The translations under genes were made by a program, and so were the position numbers. Under the pieces are notes generated by a model, which saw only the letters and a list, made by a program, of their open reading frames with translations, ran no database searches and was not told the origin of the DNA. Below are positions 51,132 to 58,642 of a stretch of 64,000 bases of DNA, one piece after another (the first letter of the stretch is position 1; the number at the start of each line of letters is the position of its first letter). Source of the stretch: Gemmobacter sp. (lineage in GTDB: Bacteria; Pseudomonadota; Alphaproteobacteria; Rhodobacterales; Rhodobacteraceae); the NCBI RefSeq assembly GCF_034676705.1, contig NZ_JAUCBS010000013.1, positions 198,501 to 262,500 of the forward strand. Direction: 5' to 3'.

Positions 51132-52133
51132 TCAGTCCCCCGCCCGGGCAAGCGCGACGTCCAGCGGCAGCAGAACCACCATGCGGCCGCCATCCTTGAT
51201 CCGGCCCGCCGCCTCGCCCGCCGCCCTGCCGCTGCCGTAAAAGATGTCGGCGCGCTGGGCGCCCTTGATCGCCGTTCCGGTATCTTGCGCCACCATCAGC
51301 CGGTGCAGCGGATCGGCGCCGTCCTTTTCCATCCAGACCGGCGCGCCCAGCGGCACAAAGGCCGGATCCACCGCCAGCGACCGCAGCGTCGTCACGCTGC
51401 GCCCCATGGCGCCGATGGGGCCTTGGTCGGGCGCCAGATCCGCCAGCTTGCGAAAGAACACGAAGGACGGGTTGTGCCCCAGCAACCGCAGCCCCGGGCC
51501 GGGATTGCGCCGCACCCAGGCCTTGATGCCCTGGGCCGAAACCGCATGTGCCTCCATCGCGCCGCGGCGCACCAGTTCGGCCCCGATGGACCGATAGGGA
51601 TGGTTGTTCTTGGCGGCAAAGCCCAGCCGGATCACCCGCCCGTCCTGCAACCGGATGCGGCCCGATCCCTGCACTTGCAGAAAGAACACCTCGACCGGGT
51701 CTTCCAGCCAGACCAGTTCCAGCCCGCGCCCCCGCAACAGGCCCCGGCTTTCGATCACCGACCGGCTGTGCCAGATGCCCTTGCCATCGAATTCCGGCGG
51801 CCGCGCATAGACCGGATAGGCAAAGCGCGGCGTCCGGGTGGCCGATCCGGGCAGTTCGGGTTCGTAATAGCCGGTGAACAGCGCCGGCGGCTGGCCGATC
51901 TGCACAGGCTGAAAGAACATCTCGAAAAACGCCCGGGCATCGGTCACATCGGCGGCCAGACGGCACAACGGCGCCCAGTCGGGCGCCGCGATCAGGTCGC
52001 AGGTCTGGCGAAAGGCGGCCAGTGCGGCGGCATGGTCATCCGCCTCCCAGCCTTCCAGATCGGCAAACCGCAAGGGCTGCGCCCCGGCTGCGGTCACCGC
52101 CAGCCCCAGCGCCAGGACCAGGGCGCGCAGCAC
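51132..52133 (-). CDS. mltA: Lytic murein transglycosylase A (MltA)
   Basis: 333 residues. Signal peptide LRALVLALGLAVTAAGA, then the MltA domain with LFTGYYEPELPGS and YVY-type binding segments and a C-terminal 3D domain carrying VAQDTGTAIKGAQRADIFYGSG; the Asp in the QDTG motif is the expected catalytic acid. Cleaves peptidoglycan strands to 1,6-anhydromuramic ends. Unlike E. coli MltA no lipobox cysteine is seen, so it is probably soluble in the periplasm. GTG start at 52133 follows GGGGA and the Tim44-like stop by one base. Confidence 0.93.
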   Translation of the reverse strand: MLRALVLALGLAVTAAGAQPLRFADLEGWEADDHAAALAAFRQTCDLIAAPDWAPLCRLAADVTDARAFFEMFFQPVQIGQPPALFTGYYEPELPGSATRTPRFAYPVYARPPEFDGKGIWHSRSVIESRGLLRGRGLELVWLEDPVEVFFLQVQGSGRIRLQDGRVIRLGFAAKNNHPYRSIGAELVRRGAMEAHAVSAQGIKAWVRRNPGPGLRLLGHNPSFVFFRKLADLAPDQGPIGAMGRSVTTLRSLAVDPAFVPLGAPVWMEKDGADPLHRLMVAQDTGTAIKGAQRADIFYGSGRAAGEAAGRIKDGGRMVVLLPLDVALARAGD

Positions 52134-52134
52134 G

Positions 52135-52806
52135 TCATTCCCCGGTGGCGACCAGCTGCCAGTTCGGATCGTCGACGCCCATCTTGCGGGCAAAGGTCCA
52201 GACATCGCGCTGGCGCTTGATCTCGGTCGGGCTGCCCTCGATCACCTCGCCCATCCGGTTGCGGATCACCGAGGTCAGTTCGCCCACGAAGCGCACGGTC
52301 ACCTCGGCCTCGCGGGTGTCGCGGTTGAAGGTGGCGTCCTGCAAGGCCAGCTCGCGCAGCCCGACGAAATTCGCCTCGACCGTCAGCCCTTCCTGCTCGC
52401 GCGCATCGACGACCGACTGGAAGCTGTCATAGACCTCTTTGGACAGCAGCGGCACGATGTCGTCCAGCTTGCCCTTTTCAAAGGCCATCAGGATCCATTC
52501 ATAGGCCCCGCGGGCGCCGTTCAGGAATTCGGTGGCGGAAAATCCCGGCTCGGCGATCTTCATCGCGGCCAGCGCCTTGGCGGCGGGGCTGCCATCGGGA
52601 ACATGGTCGGTGATGTCGCGGTCCTGCCCCCCCTCGACCACCTGGAAATCGCGCCGGCGCGCCTGCCCGTCCGCGCCGTCCTGCGGCGGCAGCGGCTGCG
52701 GCGGGCGTTCGAACCCGTCGCGGCTGCCCAGCACCGACTTCAGCTTGACGATCAGGAACACGGCGATCGCCGCCAGGACGAGCAGTTGAAGAAGCGACGA
52801 GTTCAT
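52135..52806 (-). CDS. Tim44-like domain protein (TimA)
   Basis: 223 residues with an N-terminal membrane segment (about 5-22) and a C-terminal Tim44-like (NTF2-fold) domain (about 80-215, FLNGARGAYEWILMAFEKGKLDDIVPLLSKEVYDSFQSVVDAREQEG). In mitochondria Tim44 tethers Hsp70 to the import channel; in alphaproteobacteria TimA is its ancestor-like homologue at the inner membrane with unclear function. Divergent from fxsA. Confidence 0.88.
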   Translation of the reverse strand: MNSSLLQLLVLAAIAVFLIVKLKSVLGSRDGFERPPQPLPPQDGADGQARRRDFQVVEGGQDRDITDHVPDGSPAAKALAAMKIAEPGFSATEFLNGARGAYEWILMAFEKGKLDDIVPLLSKEVYDSFQSVVDAREQEGLTVEANFVGLRELALQDATFNRDTREAEVTVRFVGELTSVIRNRMGEVIEGSPTEIKRQRDVWTFARKMGVDDPNWQLVATGE

Positions 52807-52944
52807 GCGGCCTCGGGGCTGGGGCGCCCCCTGTCATATTCAGGCGGCGCAGGGGTTGGTGCTTTGGTCAGTCGTCACCTATGTAGGATACGGGTTCCGT
52901 CAAGTCCACCGCGGCGGCCCGATCTATCCGTGAAAGGACCACAC

Positions 52945-53433
52945 TTGCCCGTGCTTGCCCTGTTCGTGCTGCTTCCCCTGATCGAGATCGCGCTGTTCGT
53001 GCTTGTCGGCGGCTGGCTGGGCCTGTGGCCCACGCTGGGGCTGGTGGTGCTGGCGGCGGTGGCCGGCATGGCGCTGGTGCGCAACCAGGGCTTCGCCGCG
53101 CTGCGCGATCTGCAACGCTCGGCCCAGGGCATGGGCGATCCGGCCCGCCCGCTGGCCCATGGCGCGCTGATCGTGCTGGCCGGGTTCCTGCTGCTGCTCC
53201 CCGGGTTCTTCACCGACCTGCTGGCGCTGCCCCTGCTGGTCCCGCCGCTGCGCCGCCTGATCCTGCGCCAGCTGGCCGCGCGGGTGGTCGTCGCCAGCGC
53301 CACTGTGCGCACGACGCGGCGCTGGCCCGGCCCGGGCGCCGACATCATTGATGGCGAGGCGACCGAGATCCCGCCCGAGGCGCCGCCCCTGCCGCGCAAC
53401 CGCCCGTCGGGCTGGACCAATCCGCCGGAATGA
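52945..53433 (+). CDS. fxsA: FxsA family membrane protein
   Basis: 162 residues with an N-terminal hydrophobic block of three segments (about 1-20, 22-42, 72-100) ending in LLLPGFFTDLLALPLLVPPLRRL, the FxsA signature. The family (F-plasmid exclusion suppressor) has no clear biochemical role. Start assigned to TTG 52945 six bases after AAAGGA; a GTG six bases later is an alternative. Proline-rich C-terminal tail. Confidence 0.85.
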   Translation: MPVLALFVLLPLIEIALFVLVGGWLGLWPTLGLVVLAAVAGMALVRNQGFAALRDLQRSAQGMGDPARPLAHGALIVLAGFLLLLPGFFTDLLALPLLVPPLRRLILRQLAARVVVASATVRTTRRWPGPGADIIDGEATEIPPEAPPLPRNRPSGWTNPPE

Positions 53434-53462
53434 ACGTGCCATTGCCCCGCCTGGTCTTTGCC

Positions 53463-53512
53463 TTTTTCCAAATACCCCACGGGGGTGCGGGGGTGTGAAA
53501 CCCCCGCTGCTG
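53463..53512 (-). repeat. Intergenic hairpin element, copy 6 (after fxsA)
   Basis: On the minus strand GCGGGGG/CCCCCGC (53487-53507, 7-base loop TTTCACA as in copy 1), a second CCCCCG block, then GGGGTATTTGGAAAAAGG. It lies downstream of fxsA and upstream of ffh and probably terminates fxsA transcription. Confidence 0.7.
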
Positions 53513-53533
53513 CCCTGTCACCCCTTGCGCCGC

Positions 53534-53562
53534 TTGACTCATGCGCCCCGCAGGCGTATGCC
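53534..53562 (+). promoter_or_regulatory. Putative sigma-70-type promoter of ffh
   Basis: TTGACT (53534-53539) and TATGCC (53557-53562) are separated by 17 bases and lie 128 bases before the ffh start, beyond the terminator-like element of fxsA. Rest of the gap shows no further signal. Confidence 0.45.
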
Positions 53563-53690
53563 CGCCGCAACCCCGGAATGGCCACGCCCTTCCGGTCCCA
53601 TGGCCTTGGCCGGGATCGCCATCCACCAGCGCGTTGCGCCCGTGGGTGCCGTTGCCGTTTGGGGCTGCCCGTTCGCCGAAGGAGGCACCC

Positions 53691-55187
53691 ATGTTCGAGA
53701 ACCTGTCAGAGCGCCTTGGTAGCGTCTTCGACCGGCTGTCGCGGCAAGGCGCCCTGACCGAAGATGATGTCGCCACCGCCCTGCGCGAGGTTCGCACCGC
53801 GCTGCTGGAGGCTGACGTTTCGCTGCCCGTCACCCGCGATTTCACCCGTGCGGTCCAGAAAAAGGCGACAGGCCAGCTGGTTACCAGATCGGTGACCCCG
53901 GGTCAGCAGGTCATCAAGATCGTCCATGACGAACTGGTGAAGATGCTGCAGGGCGAAGGTCCGGCAGAACGGCTGAAGATCGACAACCCGCCGGCGCCGA
54001 TCCTGATGGTGGGTCTGCAAGGCTCGGGCAAGACGACGACCTCGGGCAAGCTGGCCCGCCGCCTGAAGGAACGCGAGGGGAAAAAGGTTCTGCTCGCCTC
54101 GCTGGATACCCAGCGCCCGGCGGCCATGGAACAGCTGGCCATCCTTGGCAGCCAGGTCGGCGTCGATGTGCTGCCCATCGTCAAGGGTGAGTCGGCGGTC
54201 CAGATCGCGAAACGTGCCAAACAGCAGGCCACGCTGGGCGGCTACGACGTTTACATCCTCGATACCGCCGGCCGGTTGCAGATCGACATTCCGCTGATGG
54301 AGGAGGTCGCGCAGGTGCGCGACGTTGCCCAGCCGCGCGAAACGCTGCTGGTGGTCGATGGTCTGACCGGCCAGGTCGCGGTCGAGGTGGCGCAGGAATT
54401 CGATGCCAAGGTCGGTATCACCGGCGTCGTGCTGACCCGGATGGACGGCGACGGCCGCGGCGGTGCCGCGCTGTCGATGCGCGCCGTCACCGGCAAGCCG
54501 ATCCGCTTCGTCGGCCTTGGCGAAAAGTCCGAGGCGCTGGAGCCGTTCGAGGCCGAGCGTGTCGCAGGCCGCATCCTGGGCATGGGCGATATCGTCGCCC
54601 TGGTGGAAAAGGCACGCGAGACGTTCGAGGCCGAACAGGCCGAGCGCATGGCGAAAAGGTTCCAGAAGGGCCTTTTCAACATGAACGACATGAAGATGCA
54701 GCTGGACCAGATGATGAAGATGGGCGGCATGCAGGGCCTGATGGGCATGCTGCCCGGCATGGGCAAGATGGCCAAGGCCGCCGAAACCGCCGGCTTCGAC
54801 GACAAGATGCTGCGTCGCCAGGTTGCCATCATCAATTCGATGACCAAGAAGGAACGGGCCAACCCCGACCTGCTGCAAGCCAGCCGGAAAAAGCGCATCG
54901 CGGCCGGGGCCGGCGTCGATGTGGCCGAACTGAACCGTCTGCTGAAGATGCACCGCCAGATGGCGGACATGATGAAGAAGATGGGCAAGGGTGGCATGAT
55001 GAAGCAGGCCATCAAGCAGATGATGGGCGGCAAGGGCATGCCCGACCCGTCGAAGATGACCCCCGATCAGCTGGCCGAACTGGGCAAGGGCATGCAGGAC
55101 GGCATGAAGCTGCCGGGCCTTGGCGGCGGAATGCCGGGCGGGCTGTCGCTGCCCGGCGGCCTGTCGGGGCTGATGAAGCGCAAATGA
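53691..55187 (+). CDS. ffh: Signal recognition particle protein Ffh
   Basis: A 498-residue GTPase that binds 4.5S RNA and delivers nascent membrane proteins to FtsY. N domain (1-90), G domain with GLQGSGKTTTSGKLA near residue 105, DTAGRLQ and TRMDGDGRGGAALS, and a methionine-rich M domain (about 330-440) with the RNA-binding SRKKRIAAGAGV motif. The C-terminal tail is a Met/Gly-rich extension. A strong AAGGAGG precedes the ATG. The 4.5S RNA gene was not found in the window. It heads an operon with aroQ-type chorismate mutase, rpsP and rimM. Confidence 0.97.
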   Translation: MFENLSERLGSVFDRLSRQGALTEDDVATALREVRTALLEADVSLPVTRDFTRAVQKKATGQLVTRSVTPGQQVIKIVHDELVKMLQGEGPAERLKIDNPPAPILMVGLQGSGKTTTSGKLARRLKEREGKKVLLASLDTQRPAAMEQLAILGSQVGVDVLPIVKGESAVQIAKRAKQQATLGGYDVYILDTAGRLQIDIPLMEEVAQVRDVAQPRETLLVVDGLTGQVAVEVAQEFDAKVGITGVVLTRMDGDGRGGAALSMRAVTGKPIRFVGLGEKSEALEPFEAERVAGRILGMGDIVALVEKARETFEAEQAERMAKRFQKGLFNMNDMKMQLDQMMKMGGMQGLMGMLPGMGKMAKAAETAGFDDKMLRRQVAIINSMTKKERANPDLLQASRKKRIAAGAGVDVAELNRLLKMHRQMADMMKKMGKGGMMKQAIKQMMGGKGMPDPSKMTPDQLAELGKGMQDGMKLPGLGGGMPGGLSLPGGLSGLMKRK

Positions 55188-55498
55188 CCACGGAGCCCCA
55201 AATGTCCGATGTTGTCGCCCGTGCCGCACAGGTGCTGCGGGGCCATCGCGCCTCGATCGACCGGCTGGATGCCATTCTGGTCTATACGCTGGCCGAACGG
55301 TTCAAGCATACGCAGGCGGTGGGCCGGCTGAAGGCGGAACACGACCTGCCGCCCTCGGACCCCAACCGCGAGGCGCATCAGATCGAGCGTCTGGAACGGC
55401 TGTCGCAAGAAGCCGACCTGGACCCCGAATTCGCCAGGAAATTCCTGGCGTTCATCATCTCGGAAGTCATCCGGCATCACGAGACATTCCAGAAGTAG
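55184..55498 (+). CDS. Chorismate mutase (AroQ class)
   Basis: A 104-residue helical chorismate mutase that turns chorismate into prephenate for phenylalanine and tyrosine. RASIDRLDAILVYTLAERFKHTQAVGRLKAEHDLPPSDPNREAHQIERL gives the first long helix and active-site Arg and Lys; the third helix ends in ISEVIRHHETFQK. ATG at 55184 overlaps the ffh stop by ATGA; ATG 55202 with GGAG upstream is the alternative. Setting between ffh and rpsP is typical of Rhodobacterales. Confidence 0.9.
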   Translation: MTTEPQMSDVVARAAQVLRGHRASIDRLDAILVYTLAERFKHTQAVGRLKAEHDLPPSDPNREAHQIERLERLSQEADLDPEFARKFLAFIISEVIRHHETFQK

Positions 55499-55540
55499 GC
55501 CGGATCTCCGGCACCCCAGTACACCCAAAGGAGACTACCC

Positions 55541-55894
55541 ATGTCCATGAAAATCCGTCTGGCCCGCGGCGGCTCGAAAAAGCGCCCGCACTATTCGATC
55601 GTCGCGTCCGACTCGCGCATGCCGCGCGATGGCCGCTTCATCGAGAAGCTGGGCATCTATGACCCGCTGCTGGCCAAGGACAACGAAGGCCGCGTCAAGA
55701 TGAACCTGGAGCGCGTGCAGTACTGGCTGAGCCAGGGCGCCCAGCCGACCGACCGCGTTGCCCGCTTCCTGGAAGCTGCCGGCGTGCGCGAAAAGGCCGT
55801 CCGCAACAACCCGAAAGCCGCCGTGCCGGGCAAGAAAGCCAAAGAGCGCGCTGCTGCCAAGGCCTCCAAGGCCGAGGCTGCTGCTGCCGAGTGA
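55541..55894 (+). CDS. rpsP: 30S ribosomal protein S16
   Basis: A 117-residue S16 protein with the conserved MKIRLARGGSKKRPHYSIVASDSRMPRDGRFIEKLGIYDPL start. The C-terminal 35 residues (KAAVPGKKAKERAAAKASKAEAAAAE) are a Lys/Ala-rich extension common in alphaproteobacterial S16. AAAGGAG precedes the ATG. rimM follows after a hairpin. Confidence 0.97.
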   Translation: MSMKIRLARGGSKKRPHYSIVASDSRMPRDGRFIEKLGIYDPLLAKDNEGRVKMNLERVQYWLSQGAQPTDRVARFLEAAGVREKAVRNNPKAAVPGKKAKERAAAKASKAEAAAAE

Positions 55895-55919
55895 TCGGCC
55901 GGCATTGCTGAACGCACAG

Positions 55920-55965
55920 GCCGGGCGCCCCACGGGCGCCCGGCATCGGTATTTCGGGGGGCAGG
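55920..55965 (+). repeat. Intergenic hairpin element, copy 8 (rpsP/rimM)
   Basis: A perfect 11-bp stem GCCGGGCGCCC/GGGCGCCCGGC (55920-55944, loop CAC) followed by GGTATTTCGGGGGGCAGGATC, which runs into the rimM start codon. The stem could attenuate rimM relative to rpsP while the tail provides the Shine-Dalgarno. Confidence 0.65.
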
Positions 55966-55968
55966 ATC

Positions 55969-56475
55969 ATGGCCGGGAAAGATCGGGTCTGTGTCGGCGT
56001 CATTTCGGGCGCTTTCGGGATCAGGGGCGAGGTGCGGCTGAAAAGCTACTGTGCCGATCCGGCGGCGATTGCCGATTATGCGCCGCTGTATTCCGAGGAT
56101 GGCAGCCGCAGCTTTGATCTGGTGCTGACCGGGGTGCTGACCAACGGCCTGTCGGCCCGCATGTCCGGCATCGTCAGCCGCGAAGAGGCCGAGGCGGCCA
56201 AGGGCCTGCGGCTGTTCGCCGACCGCGCGCGCCTGCCGGTGCTGGAGGATGACGAATATTACCACGCCGATCTGATCGGGCTGGCGGTGCTGGATGCTGG
56301 CGGCAACCGGATCGGCGTGGTCAAGGCGGTGCTGAACCATGGCGCCTCGGACCTGCTGGAGGTGATGGGGCCGGGCATGAAATCGCCGCTGTTGCTGCCC
56401 TTTACGCTGGCGGTGGTGCCGACGGTGGATCTGGCGGGTGGCCGGCTGATCGTCGACCTGCCCGAGGAAATCTGA
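55969..56475 (+). CDS. rimM: Ribosome maturation factor RimM
   Basis: 168 residues, needed for maturation of the 30S head. N-terminal RimM beta-barrel (VCVGVISGAFGIRGEVRLKSYC) and C-terminal PRC domain (EYYHADLIGLAVLDAGGNRIGVVKAVLNHGASDLLEV, then PLLLPFTLAVVPTVDLAGGRLIVDLPEEI). In most bacteria trmD and rplS follow; here dinB lies downstream on the opposite strand, so trmD-rplS must be elsewhere. Confidence 0.95.
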   Translation: MAGKDRVCVGVISGAFGIRGEVRLKSYCADPAAIADYAPLYSEDGSRSFDLVLTGVLTNGLSARMSGIVSREEAEAAKGLRLFADRARLPVLEDDEYYHADLIGLAVLDAGGNRIGVVKAVLNHGASDLLEVMGPGMKSPLLLPFTLAVVPTVDLAGGRLIVDLPEEI

Positions 56476-56480
56476 ACCGT

Positions 56481-56577
56481 CGCCCCGGGGGGCGCTGCCC
56501 CCCACGGCCTTGCGGCGCGCCGGTAGGTTCTTGAACCAATGGTGCCCCAACCGGTATTTGAGGACAGGTGAAAGGGA
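56481..56577 (+). repeat. Intergenic hairpin element, copy 7 (rimM/dinB)
   Basis: GGGGGGC/GCCCCCC (56487-56503), a second small stem GGTT-CTTG-AACC (56526-56537), then CCGGTATTTGAGGACAGGTGAAAGGG. It lies between two converging genes, as do copies 1 and 4. Confidence 0.65.
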
Positions 56578-57831
56578 TCAGCGCAGGGCGCGGCCCTTGA
56601 CGATGGCGTCCTTGCCGAATTTGGCACGGATGCGGTCGGTGGCGCGTTCGGCGGCCGCGCGGCGTCCGGCGCCGGGATCCAGCAGGTCGCCCGAGGGATC
56701 GCGGCCCGAGGCGGGTGTCAGGTCGGAGATGCCGATGCCGATCAGGCGGAAGGGCGCCTGTGGCAGCATTGCCGCCAGCAGCGGATCGCCTGCGCGCCAG
56801 ATGGCATCGGCGATCTGGGCCGGTTCGGCCAGCGCGCGGCGGCGGGTGACGATCTGGTGGTCGGCGCGTTTCAGTTTCACGGTGACGGTGCGGCCCTGCA
56901 AATCCCTCGCCTTGGCCCGGTCGGCCACCTGTTCGGCCAGCCGCCACAGATGGCCTTGCAGCAGATCCGGGTCGGAAATGTCGGTGTCGAAGGTGGTTTC
57001 CTTGGAAATCGACTTTGGCGCCTCGTTCGGGTTGACCTCCCGGTCGTCCTCGCCCCGCGCCAGATGCCAGAGGCGGGCGCCGGTATGACCGAAGCGGGCG
57101 GTCAGGTCGGGTTCGGACCATTGGCGCAGGTCGGCCAGGGTGCGGATGCCCGCCGCCTCCAGCGCGGTCTGGGTGGCAAGGCCGACCCCCCAGATGATGC
57201 GCACGGGTTTATGTTCCAGAAAGGCGGCGGTATCGGCGCGCCCGATCACCGAAAAGCCGCGCGGCTTGTCGAGATCCGAGGCGATTTTCGCCAGGAACTT
57301 GTTGTGCGACAGGCCGACCGACAGGGTGATGCCCAGATCGGTCTCGGTTTCGCGGGCCAGCCGGGCCAGCAGCGCGGCAGGCGGGGCGCCGTGCAGGCGG
57401 GCGGTGCCGGTCAGGTCCAGGAACGCCTCGTCCAGGCTGAGCGGCTGGACGGCGGGGGTCAGCGCCTCCATTCGCGCGCGGATGGCGCGCGAGGTTTCGG
57501 CGTAAAGCTGCATCCGGGGTTTGACGACCACGGCCTGCGGGCATTTCTTCAGCGCCTCGAACATCGGCATGGCCGACCGCACCCCATAGATCCGCGCGAT
57601 GTAGCAGCAGGTCGAGACGACGCCGCGCGTGCCGCCGCCCACGATCAGCGGCATGTCGCGCAGGTCGGGGTTTTCGCGCTTTTCCACGCTGGCATAGAAG
57701 GCGTCGCAATCGACATGGGCGATGGACAGCTGGTCCAGCTCGTCATGCCGCAACACACGCGGGCTGCGGCATTTCGGGCAGCGCGGGGCGGGGGCAAAGC
57801 TGGCAAGGCAATCGCGGCACAGGGCGGGCAT
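56578..57831 (-). CDS. dinB: DNA polymerase IV (Y-family)
   Basis: A 417-residue translesion polymerase. It begins with a zinc-ribbon-like module (residues 1-30: CRDC...CPKC), a clade trait of alphaproteobacterial DinB. Polymerase core: IAHVDCDAFYASVEKREN (catalytic Asp), YIARIYGVRSAMPMFEALKKCP and QPLSLDEAFLDLTGT with the SLDE motif; little-finger domain at the end. A canonical C-terminal beta-clamp motif is not obvious. The ATG at 57831 has only weak Shine-Dalgarno. Confidence 0.94.
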   Translation of the reverse strand: MPALCRDCLASFAPAPRCPKCRSPRVLRHDELDQLSIAHVDCDAFYASVEKRENPDLRDMPLIVGGGTRGVVSTCCYIARIYGVRSAMPMFEALKKCPQAVVVKPRMQLYAETSRAIRARMEALTPAVQPLSLDEAFLDLTGTARLHGAPPAALLARLARETETDLGITLSVGLSHNKFLAKIASDLDKPRGFSVIGRADTAAFLEHKPVRIIWGVGLATQTALEAAGIRTLADLRQWSEPDLTARFGHTGARLWHLARGEDDREVNPNEAPKSISKETTFDTDISDPDLLQGHLWRLAEQVADRAKARDLQGRTVTVKLKRADHQIVTRRRALAEPAQIADAIWRAGDPLLAAMLPQAPFRLIGIGISDLTPASGRDPSGDLLDPGAGRRAAAERATDRIRAKFGKDAIVKGRALR

Positions 57832-57868
57832 GATACCCAGTATGCGCCGGGCGCGCGGCGCCGTCCAC

Positions 57869-58555
57869 TCAGGCGCGTTTGCGTGCGGCCAGCGCGCGGT
57901 AGCCGGCGGCAAGGTCGTTGAACCGTTCGCCCTGCACGGCGATGTGGCGGCGCAGTTCGTCGGCCGCCAGCGTGGGGTTGCCGGCGGTCAGGGCGTTCAG
58001 GATGGCACGGTGTTCGGCCAGCGATTCGTGCATCCGCCCGCGCATGCGCAGTTGCAGGCGGCGGAACGGCTTCAGCCGGCGGTGCAGCCGTTCGGCCTCG
58101 GCCGCAAGAAAGCGGTTGCCGGACGCGCGGTAGATCGCCAGGTGAAAATCGCGGTTGGCGCGGTAATACCCTTCGGTATCGCCGCTGGCGCTGGCCAGTT
58201 CGCAGGCGATCAGGGCGGATTCGATGGCAGTGTGATCTTCGGGCGTCATCCGCCGCACGGCCTGCCTGCCGCATAATGCCTCGATCTCGGCCATGACCTC
58301 GAACATCTCGACCACCTCGTCCAGCGCGGGAAACCGGACAAAGGCGCCGCGCCGCAGCCGCAGTTCGACCAGCCCCGAGGCGGCAAGCGCCTGAAACGCC
58401 TCGCGCAGCGGGGTGCGCGAGACCTGGAAATGTTCTGCCAGGCGCACCTCGTCCAGCCGGTCGCCATCGGCGAAGCGGCCTTCGACGATCATTTCCTCCA
58501 GCGCCTCGCGGATCTGGTCGGTGCGGCGGTCGGGGAGGGTTGGAACTTCTTGCAT
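57869..58555 (-). CDS. GntR-family regulator of malonate genes (MatR-like)
   Basis: A 228-residue FadR/FCD-type GntR repressor. HTH region 33-64 (RLDEVRLAEHFQVSRTPLREAFQALAASGLVEL), then an FCD ligand domain with the metal-binding histidines (DFHLAIYRASGNRFL, EHRAILNAL). It is divergent from malonyl-CoA decarboxylase and a palindrome overlaps its own start codon. This is the mat locus arrangement known from Rhizobium leguminosarum bv. trifolii, where MatR represses matABC. Malonate or malonyl-CoA is the likely ligand. Confidence 0.86.
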   Translation of the reverse strand: MQEVPTLPDRRTDQIREALEEMIVEGRFADGDRLDEVRLAEHFQVSRTPLREAFQALAASGLVELRLRRGAFVRFPALDEVVEMFEVMAEIEALCGRQAVRRMTPEDHTAIESALIACELASASGDTEGYYRANRDFHLAIYRASGNRFLAAEAERLHRRLKPFRRLQLRMRGRMHESLAEHRAILNALTAGNPTLAADELRRHIAVQGERFNDLAAGYRALAARKRA

Positions 58556-58562
58556 ACAAGAA
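58547..58562. promoter_or_regulatory. Likely MatR operator
   Basis: TTCTTG-CATA-CAAGAA is a perfect 6-bp inverted repeat that contains the start codon of the GntR gene. It resembles the MatR site TCTTGTATACACGA as I recall it. A TTGACT at 58565-58570 could be the -35 of the decarboxylase promoter, so one dimer could block both directions. Confidence 0.65.
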
Positions 58563-58642
58563 TGTTGACTTGGAATGCACAAGCCGTCAAGCTGCCTTGT
58601 GCCACACCGCAGGACAGGATGCCCGGCCGAAGGGACGCCGAC

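Noticed and set aside
53434..53690. 4.5S RNA gene next to ffh
   Set aside because: The conserved 4.5S apical-loop sequence is not present in this gap; the region instead holds a hairpin element and a promoter candidate.
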